Source: DASZHJ01 sp035263705
GTDB taxonomy: Bacteria; Pseudomonadota; Alphaproteobacteria; ATCC43930; CGMCC-115725
Direction: 5' to 3'
Assembly (NCBI GenBank): GCA_035263705.1
Contig: DATFRA010000266.1
Location: 1 to 14,904 of the forward strand
Length of the DNA: 14,904 bases
The position numbers were made by a program, and so were the translations under genes. Shown here piece by piece: positions 6,922-14,542 of the stretch (the stretch's first letter is position 1; the number at the start of each line of letters is the position of its first letter). The notes beneath the pieces were generated by a model. That model was not told the DNA's origin. It made no database searches and was given only the letters and a program-made list of their open reading frames with translations.

Positions 6922-7712
6922 GGCATCACCTCCCCGCCTGCCACCACGATCGCCTGTCCCGTGATCGCGGACGAGCTCGGCAGGCAGAGATAAAGCACGG
7001 TCGCGGCCACCTCTTCGGGCGTCGCCAGCCGCGCCATGGGATTGTTTGCCGCGAGCTCGGCCCGCGCGGCCTCGAGGCTGCGTCCGGTCTTGGCGGAGAT
7101 CCGCGCGACCGCCTGATCCACCAGCTCGGTATCCGTGTACCCAGGGCACACCGCGTTCACGGTGACGCCGGTCTTCGCCGTTTCGAGCGCGAGCGAGCGC
7201 GTGAGGCCGACGAGCCCATGCTTCGCCGCGCAATAGGCGCTGACGTAGGGATAACCCTTGACCCCCGCGGTCGAGGCGATGTTGACGATGCGGCCTTGCT
7301 TGGCGCGTACCATGGCCGGCAGCACCGCCTGGGTGCAGAGAAAAGCGCCCGTCAGATTGACGCGCAGCATGCGCTCGAAGAGCTCGAGCGAGGTCCTGCC
7401 GAAGGACGCGCTCTCGGCGTCGCCCGCGTTGTTAATGAGGATGTCGATCGGCCCGAAACGCCGGGCCGCGGCCTCGAACGCGGCCGGTATCGCTCCGGGG
7501 TCGGTGACATCGAGCACCGCCACTGCGGCGGTGCCCCGTTCCTCCGCGATCACGCGAGCCTGGTTCTCCAGCCGCTCGCGCCGGCGGCCCAGCAGGATAA
7601 CCCTGGCGCCCGCCCGTGCGAGCGCGAGCGCGGAAGCGGCGCCGATGCCGCTGCCCGCACCCGTTACGGCCGCATGCATTCCATCGAGTGCTCGCGCCTC
7701 GGTGCCACGCAC
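6918..7712 (-). CDS. Short-chain dehydrogenase/reductase (SDR)
   Basis: A 264-residue NAD(P)-dependent oxidoreductase with the classical SDR layout: Rossmann glycine motif TGAGSGIG at 17-24, NNAG at 94-97, N119, S147 in NIASTAG, and catalytic Y160-x3-K164 (YCAAK). Beside a crotonase and an acyl-CoA dehydrogenase it most likely oxidises a hydroxyacyl-CoA intermediate, as BadH does in cyclohexanecarboxylate degradation. It is the first gene of the operon. The start is GTG at 7712, with GGGAG/GAGGG upstream, giving a normal N-terminal length before the glycine motif; the in-frame ATG at 7679 is an alternative that would leave only five residues before it. The 72 bases upstream hold a predicted -10 box and near-palindrome. 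Family firm, substrate inferred. Confidence 0.92.
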   Translation of the reverse strand: MRGTEARALDGMHAAVTGAGSGIGAASALALARAGARVILLGRRRERLENQARVIAEERGTAAVAVLDVTDPGAIPAAFEAAARRFGPIDILINNAGDAESASFGRTSLELFERMLRVNLTGAFLCTQAVLPAMVRAKQGRIVNIASTAGVKGYPYVSAYCAAKHGLVGLTRSLALETAKTGVTVNAVCPGYTDTELVDQAVARISAKTGRSLEAARAELAANNPMARLATPEEVAATVLYLCLPSSSAITGQAIVVAGGEVMP

Positions 7713-7727
7713 CCTCGGCTCCCGAGA

Positions 7728-7745
7728 TATTTTAGTCCTAAACTA
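7728..7745. promoter_or_regulatory. Candidate MarR operator overlapping the operon -10 box
   Basis: TATTTTAG-TC-CTAAACTA is an 18-bp imperfect palindrome: eight-base arms with seven of eight pairs matching. It is AT-rich in a GC-rich setting and lies 16-33 bases upstream of the SDR start. On the minus strand it overlaps TAAAAT (7729-7734), a good -10 hexamer; no convincing -35 box is seen 16-18 bases upstream. The size and AT-rich dyad suit a MarR dimer, and the MarR gene is the second cistron. Autoregulation is inferred. Confidence 0.6.
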
Positions 7746-7784
7746 ATTTAAGCCGGACCGCGGGCGGGGACAAGCGGGGGTCCC

Positions 7785-8558
7785 TTAGCGCAGGTCGACG
7801 AACCGGTTGCCCGAGGCGTAGCGGCGCAGGCCGAGATTGAACACGGCAAGCGCGAGCCCGGCGTAGATCGCCGCGGCGGCCATGACCGCGGCAACGAGGA
7901 GGGCGCTGTGCCTACGTATGGCCTCGGCCGGCAAGAATCCGATCAGTGCCGCCGGAAACACCGTCAGCAAGAGAACGCGGGCGCCGAAGCCGTAGGCGTG
8001 CTGGGGATAGTAAGTCACCATCACGAACATCTCGTAGAGGTGCTCGCAGAACCCAACCGCGCGGGGCCACCAGAAGACCAGACACTGCATGATCGCGATC
8101 GCCGATCCCAGAATGACTGCCGCGGCGGTCGCGACCAGGAGCAGCAGGGGCAGGTCCGCCACACTGCGCTGACCCAGCCACAGCCAGAAGGGCAGAGCGC
8201 TCGCCATGTCGCCGAGCCCCGACGCGATCGGCCTTCCGAGCAGGAGGCTCGGCAGCGGATGGCGCGGCCGCCCCAGATGCGCGTCGAGACCGCCGTCGAC
8301 AATGGTGCGCGCGAGGGTGCGCACGCCGCCCGCGAAGAACACGGCAACGCCATAGGCCCAGACGACGATGCCGGCGAGCAGCGCCACGTCCTCGATGCGC
8401 CAGCCCTTGAGCGCCGAGAAATTCGCGAAATAGATCGCCCAGGTCACGAAGAACACCAGGTTGTTCGCGAACATGAAGAAGGCCGCGCTAAGCGCGGCCG
8501 CTGGACGGGCGCGGAGGGACTGGAGCGTGAGCCTGAGCAAGCTGCCGACGTAGCGCAT
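7785..8558 (-). CDS. ABC-2 type transporter permease (DUF990-like), second permease
   Basis: A 257-residue, strongly hydrophobic protein with about six predicted membrane segments, including the Trp/Phe-rich first pair (FFMFANNLVFFVTWAIYF at about 27-44) and VWAYGVAVFFAGGV at about 66-79. The pattern resembles the DUF990/ABC2_membrane_6 permeases, which work as a pair with one ATPase in export systems. The ATG at 8558 lies three bases after the stop of the other permease gene. It is the last gene of a three-gene operon; the 72-base gap to the SDR operon contains that operon's predicted promoter. A GGGAC...GTCCC dyad in the gap has no T-run, so no clear intrinsic terminator is seen. The transported substrate is unknown. 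Confidence 0.88.
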   Translation of the reverse strand: MRYVGSLLRLTLQSLRARPAAALSAAFFMFANNLVFFVTWAIYFANFSALKGWRIEDVALLAGIVVWAYGVAVFFAGGVRTLARTIVDGGLDAHLGRPRHPLPSLLLGRPIASGLGDMASALPFWLWLGQRSVADLPLLLLVATAAAVILGSAIAIMQCLVFWWPRAVGFCEHLYEMFVMVTYYPQHAYGFGARVLLLTVFPAALIGFLPAEAIRRHSALLVAAVMAAAAIYAGLALAVFNLGLRRYASGNRFVDLR

Positions 8559-8561
8559 GAG

Positions 8562-9359
8562 CTAGGTTCCGCGCTCGAGGAAGCGGCGGAGCGCGGCGCG
8601 CTCGACGGCCACGGCGGCAAGGACGGAGATTGCGAGCCACGTGACCTGCAGGGTGATCGTCGAAGCTGCGCCGTCAGCCCCGCCGTCGAGCATCAGCGAG
8701 GCCGGTGCGAATAGCATGGCCGCGAACGGGCTCGCCCGCGCGATCGCGCCGAGGCTCGCGGGATAGATCGTGAGCGGCATGATCAGGCCGCCGAACACGA
8801 ACAGGCACTTCTGCCAGATCCAGAATGTCGGCGCCGAGATACCGAGCCAGGCCGCAGCGAAGCCGATCTGCAAATGCCACAGCAACACCAGCAGCATCGC
8901 CAGGGCCGCGGAGAGGAGCAGAACGGCGGCCCCTGGAAGAGAGGGGGCGATTGCTCCCGCCGCATAGGCGAGCGCCGCGAGCCCGGCGATCCCCAGCACC
9001 ACGTAGCGGCAGCCGACCTCGCCAATCCAGACCGCCAGCGTCGTCAACCCGAAGGCGATAGGGTGCGCCAGGCGCATGTCGATGGTGCCGTCTTGGATCT
9101 CGGCCTCGACCTCGCGGTAGGGCAAGCCGACCGCGAAGGCGATCCACTCCGTCACCGCGAGGTAAGCGAGCAGCCGCTCCTCCGTGAGCCCGGCGGCGCC
9201 GAGCTCGTGCAGCGGGGTGGCGCCCCAGAGCCCCCAGAAGATCGCGAGGATTAGCCAATAGAGCAGCACGCTGCCGACGAGGCCGAGCGGGTTCCCCGCG
9301 GTCCGCTTCCAGCCGAGCCGGGCGTAGGCGAGCAGAGGGTGAAGGATGCCCGGCGTCAT
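8562..9359 (-). CDS. ABC-2 type transporter permease (DUF990-like), first permease
   Basis: A 265-residue membrane protein with about six hydrophobic segments. DGTIDMRLAHPIAFGL at about 90-105 and LFVFGGLIMPLTIYP at about 186-200 are characteristic of DUF990-type ABC-2 permeases. Its start overlaps the ATPase stop by four bases (ATGA), and it is followed three bases later by the second permease, so the three proteins should be made together and form one exporter with two different permease subunits. Such systems are described in drug or lipid export in other bacteria, but no specific substrate can be assigned. The family call is firm and the direction of transport likely outward. Confidence 0.88.
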   Translation of the reverse strand: MTPGILHPLLAYARLGWKRTAGNPLGLVGSVLLYWLILAIFWGLWGATPLHELGAAGLTEERLLAYLAVTEWIAFAVGLPYREVEAEIQDGTIDMRLAHPIAFGLTTLAVWIGEVGCRYVVLGIAGLAALAYAAGAIAPSLPGAAVLLLSAALAMLLVLLWHLQIGFAAAWLGISAPTFWIWQKCLFVFGGLIMPLTIYPASLGAIARASPFAAMLFAPASLMLDGGADGAASTITLQVTWLAISVLAAVAVERAALRRFLERGT

Positions 9360-10357
9360 GGCGGCACGCGCGGACCGGTCTCGCCGCGATAGATCGCGGC
9401 GATCACCGCCTCGAGCGGCGGATTCTCGATCACGATGTCGCGCAGCGAAAGCTGCGCCAGCGCGGTCTCGACCACGCGCTCGATCGGCGTCACGGCGACG
9501 TCGACGGCGAGGCTGAGGCGATAGGGCTCGGACACGACCGTGGCGACGCCGCGAAGCTCGAGGCGAGGATGCTCCTCGTCCGTCGCCAGCACGATCGTGC
9601 GCAACTTGAGAAAGTCGCGGCGTAGGCGCTCCAAGGGCAAATCGAGCAGCAGCCGGCCGTGATCGATCAGGATCACCCGCTCGCAGATGCGCTCGATGTC
9701 GCCGGTGTCGTGCGAGGTCAGCAGCACCGTGGTGCGCTCCTCTCGAGAGAGCGCGTTCAGATGGTCGCGGAGCGCCGCCTTCGCGGTGACGTCGAGGCCG
9801 ATGGTGGGCTCGTCCAGCAGCAGGATCTTCGGCGCGTGTAGCAGCGCCGCCACGATCTCCGCGCGGATGCGCTGGCCCAGCGAGAGCTGCGACACCGCCC
9901 GATCGAGCAAGTCGGCGATCTCCAGGCGCTCGACCAGCCCCGCGAGACGGCTCACGTACGTGGCGCGATCGATCGAATAGATAGCGGCGATGAGGTCGAG
10001 GCTTGCGCGCACCGGCAGGTGGTACCAGAGCTGCGACCGCTGCCCGAAGACGATGCCGATATGCCCGGCGAGCTGGCGCCGTTGCCGCCAGGGCACAAGC
10101 CCTGCCACCTCCGCATGGCCTGAGGTCGGATCGAGGATGCCCGTCAGAATCTTCAGCGTAGTGGATTTGCCGGCGCCGTTGGGGCCGATGAAGGCCACGC
10201 GCTCGCCTGCTGCGATCTCGAAAGAGAGATCGCTGACGGCGGGGACGTCGCGCGGCACCTGCCGCGTCAGAAGATCGCGTAGCCGCCCGCGCGCGCCAGC
10301 GACGCGCTGCCGGCTGCGGAATGTCTTGCTGAGGTGCTCAACGGCAATCGCCGCCAT
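9356..10357 (-). CDS. ABC exporter ATP-binding protein
   Basis: A 333-residue ATPase that would power the two downstream permeases. Motifs: Walker A GPNGAGKST at 58-66, Q-loop Q106 in FGQRSQLW, signature LSLGQ at 158-162, Walker B ILLLDEP at 178-184 with catalytic E183, and H-loop H216 in TSHDTGD. About 75 residues after the nucleotide-binding domain (from about 255) form a C-terminal extension like those on ABC-2 exporter ATPases. An insertion of basic residues precedes the first conserved strand (about 13-38), also common in this exporter type. The ATG at 10357 has GGGAG upstream. An intrinsic terminator ends 26 bases before the start codon, with a promoter and small reading frame upstream of it, which suggests control by transcription attenuation. 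Confidence 0.93.
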   Translation of the reverse strand: MAAIAVEHLSKTFRSRQRVAGARGRLRDLLTRQVPRDVPAVSDLSFEIAAGERVAFIGPNGAGKSTTLKILTGILDPTSGHAEVAGLVPWRQRRQLAGHIGIVFGQRSQLWYHLPVRASLDLIAAIYSIDRATYVSRLAGLVERLEIADLLDRAVSQLSLGQRIRAEIVAALLHAPKILLLDEPTIGLDVTAKAALRDHLNALSREERTTVLLTSHDTGDIERICERVILIDHGRLLLDLPLERLRRDFLKLRTIVLATDEEHPRLELRGVATVVSEPYRLSLAVDVAVTPIERVVETALAQLSLRDIVIENPPLEAVIAAIYRGETGPRVPP

Positions 10358-10382
10358 GGTCCGATCTCCCTTCGCGCAAACG

Positions 10383-10411
10383 AAAAGCCCCGCGGGCGGT
10401 GCCGGCGGGGC
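10383..10411 (-). terminator. Intrinsic terminator upstream of the ABC operon (possible attenuator)
   Basis: On the minus strand, GCCCCGC (10411-10405) and GCGGGGC (10393-10387) form a perfect seven-pair GC stem around an 11-base loop, followed by TTTT (10386-10383) and then CGTTT. It ends 26 bases before the ATPase start codon. It could end ArsR transcription, but it lies about 150 bases beyond the ArsR stop and behind a separate promoter, so a leader terminator or small-RNA terminator is more likely. Confidence 0.75.
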
Positions 10412-10439
10412 CTGGTGGGCTGCGCTCTCCGAGACTACG

Positions 10440-10517
10440 TCAACGCGCGCGCAAACCTCCCGGCCCTTCGGAGCTGCCGATGGTCATGCAGAACGAGAGT
10501 CGCGTGTCGCGCGTCAT
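10440..10517 (-). CDS. Possible leader peptide, 25 residues, upstream of the ABC operon
   Basis: A short minus-strand frame from ATG at 10517 to TGA at 10440 begins MTRDTRLSFCMTIGSSE and ends GPGGLRAR. Its ATG is nine bases downstream of a predicted -10 box, so the transcript would be leaderless or nearly so, as for the trpL leader of Sinorhizobium meliloti. It shows no run of a single amino acid that would name a regulatory signal. It stops about 30 bases before the terminator stem. Coding is uncertain: no strong ribosome binding site, no recognised homologue, and such short frames occur by chance. Confidence 0.35.
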   Translation of the reverse strand: MTRDTRLSFCMTIGSSEGPGGLRAR

Positions 10518-10526
10518 GGCGGCGGG

Positions 10527-10555
10527 ACCCTACGGGCGAACCCGCGCGGAGTCAA
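10527..10555 (-). promoter_or_regulatory. Predicted sigma-70 promoter of the ABC leader
   Basis: On the minus strand, TTGACT (10555-10550) and TAGGGT (10532-10527) are separated by 17 bases. The -35 box matches five of six consensus bases, and the -10 box keeps the key first, second and sixth positions. TAGGGT-like -10 boxes occur in alphaproteobacterial promoters. It begins five bases after the ArsR stop codon, giving the ABC operon or a small RNA of roughly 135 bases its own start. Confidence 0.6.
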
Positions 10556-10559
10556 TGTC

Positions 10560-10862
10560 TCAGAGGCTCGCCTGCATCGCTTTCTTCGCTTCGCGTACGC
10601 GCGCCTCGTTGCGGCGGTAGAAGGTCCATTGCTTGATCCGCGTCGGGATGACCAGACCCGCCTGCACCAGCACCTTCATGTGCTCGCTGAGGGTGGGCTG
10701 GCTGACGCCGAGCTTCTCAGCGATGAACACGCCACAGACGCCGTCCTTCACGAGGTCGCCGTCCACCTGCGGCCGGAAATGCGCCCGCGGGTCCTTGAGC
10801 CAGTGCAGGATCAGTAGCCGGCGCTCGCTGGCGAGCGCGCGGAACAGATTGGAAGGATACAT
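10560..10862 (-). CDS. ArsR-family transcriptional regulator
   Basis: A compact 100-residue winged-helix repressor. RALASERRLLILHWL at 8-22 is the first conserved helix region, and VFIAEKLGVSQPTLSEHMKVLVQAGLV at 45-71 is the helix-turn-helix. KQWTFYRRN at 78-86 is the wing. There is one cysteine (C43 in DGVCGVF) and no CxC metal site, so metal sensing of the classical ArsR type is not indicated. It is divergent from the PhzF-family gene across a 63-base region and probably controls that gene and itself. A perfect TTGACA (minus strand, 10896-10891) lies 28 bases upstream of the ATG at 10862, leaving almost no 5' leader, so the message may be leaderless. Effector unknown. Confidence 0.9.
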   Translation of the reverse strand: MYPSNLFRALASERRLLILHWLKDPRAHFRPQVDGDLVKDGVCGVFIAEKLGVSQPTLSEHMKVLVQAGLVIPTRIKQWTFYRRNEARVREAKKAMQASL

Positions 10863-10865
10863 TTC

Positions 10866-10900
10866 GGCACTTTGCCAATTGCCTAATTTATGTCAAGAGT
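10866..10900. promoter_or_regulatory. ArsR/PhzF divergent promoter region with dyad
   Basis: The minus strand has TTGACA at 10896-10891 and, 16 bases on, CAAAGT, a weak -10 box. The plus strand has TTGCCA at 10872-10877 with a poor -10 (AAGAGT) 17 bases later. A small inverted repeat, GGCA-CTT-TGCC (10866-10876), and a direct repeat TTGCCAATTGCCTA lie between them and could bind the ArsR dimer. The -35 match is direct; operator function is inferred. Confidence 0.45.
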
Positions 10901-10925
10901 CCGGCCCCATCGAACGGAGGCCCGG

Positions 10926-11813
10926 ATGACCGCTTTCTCCTTCGTGACCGTCGACGTCTTCACCGACCGCCGCTTCGGCGGCAACCCGCTCGCGGTATTT
11001 CCGGATGCCCGCGGGATGTCCGACGCCGACATGCAGTCGCTCGCCGCCGAGTTCAACCTGAGCGAGACCACCTTCGTCCTGCCGCCCGAGGATCCCGCGA
11101 ACACCGCGCGCGTGCGCATTTTCAACCGGACTTCGGAAATGCCTTTCGCCGGCCATCCCAATGTCGGCACGGGTTATGTCCTGGCGCGCGAGGGCCGCGA
11201 CAAGGACGGCGTGCTGCGCTTCGAGGAGATCGCGGGCCTGGTCGAGATCAAGGTGGAGCGCGACCGCGCGGGCGCGCCCACCGGCGCCACGATCGCGGCA
11301 CCGCAGCCGCTCTCGTTCGGGCTGGAGTTGCCGGCGGATGCGGTGGCCGCCTGTGCCGGCATTGACGCGGCGGACGTGCTGGTGCGGGCGCACAAGCCGG
11401 TAATGGCCTCGGTGGGCATGCCTTTCATCATCGCGGAGGTGACCGGCGCGGCGCTCACGCAGGCGGCGCCCGATCTCGCCAAGTTTCGCAGCACCGAAAC
11501 CGCGATCCCCGCGCTCAAAGGGCGGCTCGCCTTACACCTTTATGCCCACGACGGCGCGCGCATCCGCGCCCGCATGTTCGCGCCGCTTTCCGGCACCATC
11601 GAGGACCCCGCGACCGGCAGCGCCAACGCGGCGCTAGGCCCCCTGCTGCTCTCGCTCTCGCGCGACGACCGCGCCACTTACGACATCGTGCAGGGCGTGG
11701 AGATGGGGCGGCCGAGTGCGCTGCGCGTCACCGCCCGGCGAGCCTCGGATGGCATCCGTTCGACCGTGAGTGGCGCCTGCGTGCTGGTCCTGAAGGGCGA
11801 GGCGACGGTTTGA
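10926..11813 (+). CDS. PhzF-family isomerase/epimerase
   Basis: A 295-residue member of the PhzF/diaminopimelate-epimerase-like fold, normal in length. It opens with FVTVDVFTDRRFGGNPLAVF at about 6-25. E47 in LSETTF corresponds to the catalytic glutamate (Glu45) of Pseudomonas PhzF; EMPFAGHPNVG at 71-81 and EDPATGSANAALG at 226-238 are the other conserved active-site segments. Most such genes lie outside phenazine clusters and their substrates are unknown; there is no phenazine gene here. ATG at 10926 is preferred over 10890 because GGAGG sits five bases upstream and the conserved N-terminus begins there, while the upstream ATG falls in the promoter region. It is paired with the divergent ArsR gene and converges on the RAM-domain gene with only 16 bases between the stops. 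Confidence 0.93.
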   Translation: MTAFSFVTVDVFTDRRFGGNPLAVFPDARGMSDADMQSLAAEFNLSETTFVLPPEDPANTARVRIFNRTSEMPFAGHPNVGTGYVLAREGRDKDGVLRFEEIAGLVEIKVERDRAGAPTGATIAAPQPLSFGLELPADAVAACAGIDAADVLVRAHKPVMASVGMPFIIAEVTGAALTQAAPDLAKFRSTETAIPALKGRLALHLYAHDGARIRARMFAPLSGTIEDPATGSANAALGPLLLSLSRDDRATYDIVQGVEMGRPSALRVTARRASDGIRSTVSGACVLVLKGEATV

Positions 11814-11829
11814 GGCCGCGCGGCCCCGG

Positions 11830-12087
11830 CTACATCGACTTATCTTCGCTGAAGGCCTTGTAGGCCGTCATTGTGAAGGTGTCCTTGATGCCGGGCAGTT
11901 TCTGCAGCCGCTCGACCACGAAATGACCGATGTCCGCGTCGTCGGGCAAGTAGCATTTCATCAGGAGGTCGTACTGGCCGGAGGTGGAATGCACCTCGGA
12001 GACCTCTTCCAGCCGCTGCACCGCCTCGTCGGCGACCTTGTAGGACTGGCCGAGCTCGCACTTCACCATGACAAAGATTGTTTTCAT
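11830..12087 (-). CDS. Stand-alone Lrp/AsnC ligand-binding (RAM) domain protein
   Basis: 85 residues corresponding to the C-terminal effector-binding and oligomerisation domain of Lrp/AsnC regulators, with no helix-turn-helix. Visible features are the first strand KTIFVMVKCELG, the helix AVQRLEEVSEV, the conserved SGQYDLLMKCYL at 36-47, and the closing VVERLQKLPGIKDTFTMTAYKAF. The ATG at 12087 has GAGGGA nine bases upstream. Stand-alone RAM proteins usually form ring-like oligomers that bind amino acids or other small molecules and may act with full-length regulators; no DNA-binding partner is visible in the window. It follows the helicase gene on the same strand after 58 bases, so they may be co-transcribed. 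Confidence 0.88.
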   Translation of the reverse strand: MKTIFVMVKCELGQSYKVADEAVQRLEEVSEVHSTSGQYDLLMKCYLPDDADIGHFVVERLQKLPGIKDTFTMTAYKAFSEDKSM

Positions 12088-12113
12088 GGGCCGGGTTCCC
12101 TCGGGGATCGCGG

Positions 12114-12129
12114 GGCGCCCGCGGGCGCC
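12114..12129. repeat. 16-bp perfect GC palindrome between helicase and RAM genes
   Basis: GGCGCCCGCGGGCGCC is a perfect palindrome in the 58-base gap between two minus-strand genes. It could fold as a hairpin after the helicase stop, slowing readthrough or protecting an mRNA 3' end, but there is no T-run and no proper loop. Such palindromes are common in GC-rich DNA. Confidence 0.4.
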
Positions 12130-12145
12130 GACCGCACCATTCTAC

Positions 12146-13636
<1,491 letters not shown>

Positions 13637-13705
13637 CGAGAGATACTACTTTCCATACATTGTTATCCTGTTTGGGACGGCTCTTATTTGGCCCGATGTC
13701 CTTAA

Positions 13706-13733
13706 TTGTCAATTACTTTCGGGACAAAATAAT
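13706..13733 (+). promoter_or_regulatory. Predicted promoter for the hydrolase operon
   Basis: TTGTCA (13706-13711), a 16-base spacer and AATAAT (13728-13733) match the sigma-70 consensus at five of six positions in each box. The -35 overlaps, on the opposite strand, a perfect TTGACA (13712-13707) that could serve the helicase. The start of transcription would be near 13740, leaving a leader of about 90 bases before the hydrolase ATG. Confidence 0.5.
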
Positions 13734-13828
13734 GACGCACGCCCATGCGCGCCGCACGGGGCACGCCGGCCCGAGGCATCTTTCGCGCGGGCTTGAGCCC
13801 AGGCCGGATTTGGCGCCAAGATCAAGCC

Positions 13829-14530
13829 ATGACACAGAAAATCCCGCTGGTCCTGCTGCCGGGGCTGCTCTGCGACGCCGCGCTCTGGCGCCCGCAGGTC
13901 GCGGGGCTTGGTCCCTTGATCGAGCCCATCATCATCGATCTCACGCGCGACGATTCGCTGGGCGGCATGACCCGGAGGGCGCTTGCCGCCGCACCGCCGA
14001 GCTTCGCCCTCGCGGGCCTCTCCATGGGCGGCTATGTCGCCCAGGAGGTCATGCGCCAAGCGCCGGAGCGCGTGATCAAGCTGGCGCTCCTCGACACCTC
14101 CGCGCGCGCGGACACGCCCGAGCAGACGTCACGCCGGCGGGGTCTCATCGAGCTCTCGGAAAAGGGCGAGTTCAAGGGTGTCACGCCGAGGCTGCTGCCC
14201 CTCATGATCCACGCGGCGCGGCATGAGGACGAACCGCTCACGGATGCCGTGATGGGCATGGCCGAGCGGGTCGGAAAGGAGGCGTTCCTCCGGCAGCAGA
14301 AGGCGATCATGGGCCGGCCCGACGGCCGCGAGGATTTGCGCCGCATCGCTTGCCCGACCTTGGTGCTGTGTGGCCGACAAGACGCGCTGACCCCGCTCGC
14401 GCTCCACGAGGAGATCGCGGGCCTGGTGCCCGGTGCCAAGCTCGTGGTCGTTGAGGACTGCGGGCACCTCTCGACATTGGAGAAGCCCGTCACCGTCACC
14501 GGCGCGCTGCGGCAGTGGCTCGCGGCCTGA
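13829..14530 (+). CDS. Alpha/beta hydrolase
   Basis: A 233-residue alpha/beta-hydrolase-fold enzyme with a complete catalytic triad: S65 in the nucleophile elbow GLSMGG (63-68), D185 in CGRQDALTP, and H213 in DCGHLSTLE. The N-terminal VLLPGLLCDAALW at 8-20 supplies the oxyanion-hole region usual for this family. It most likely hydrolyses an ester, lactone or similar small substrate; nothing nearby identifies it. The ATG at 13829 is chosen because the conserved domain begins there. The longer frame from 13745 would add 28 residues with no conserved feature, although neither start has a strong ribosome binding site. A predicted promoter lies at 13706-13733, and a following gene starts 12 bases after the stop. 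Confidence 0.92.
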   Translation: MTQKIPLVLLPGLLCDAALWRPQVAGLGPLIEPIIIDLTRDDSLGGMTRRALAAAPPSFALAGLSMGGYVAQEVMRQAPERVIKLALLDTSARADTPEQTSRRRGLIELSEKGEFKGVTPRLLPLMIHAARHEDEPLTDAVMGMAERVGKEAFLRQQKAIMGRPDGREDLRRIACPTLVLCGRQDALTPLALHEEIAGLVPGAKLVVVEDCGHLSTLEKPVTVTGALRQWLAA

Positions 14531-14542
14531 GGGGGCTCGCGC

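Noticed and set aside
7760..7784. GGGAC...GTCCC dyad between the ABC operon and the SDR gene as a terminator
   Set aside because: The stem is only about five pairs and is not followed by a T-run on either strand.
10926..11813. Phenazine biosynthesis cluster suggested by the PhzF-like gene
   Set aside because: No other phenazine gene is present, and PhzF-family proteins are widespread outside phenazine producers.
11814..11825. Palindrome GGCCGCGCGGCC between the convergent PhzF and RAM genes as a bidirectional terminator
   Set aside because: It has no loop and no flanking T-runs; a short GC palindrome is expected by chance in such DNA.
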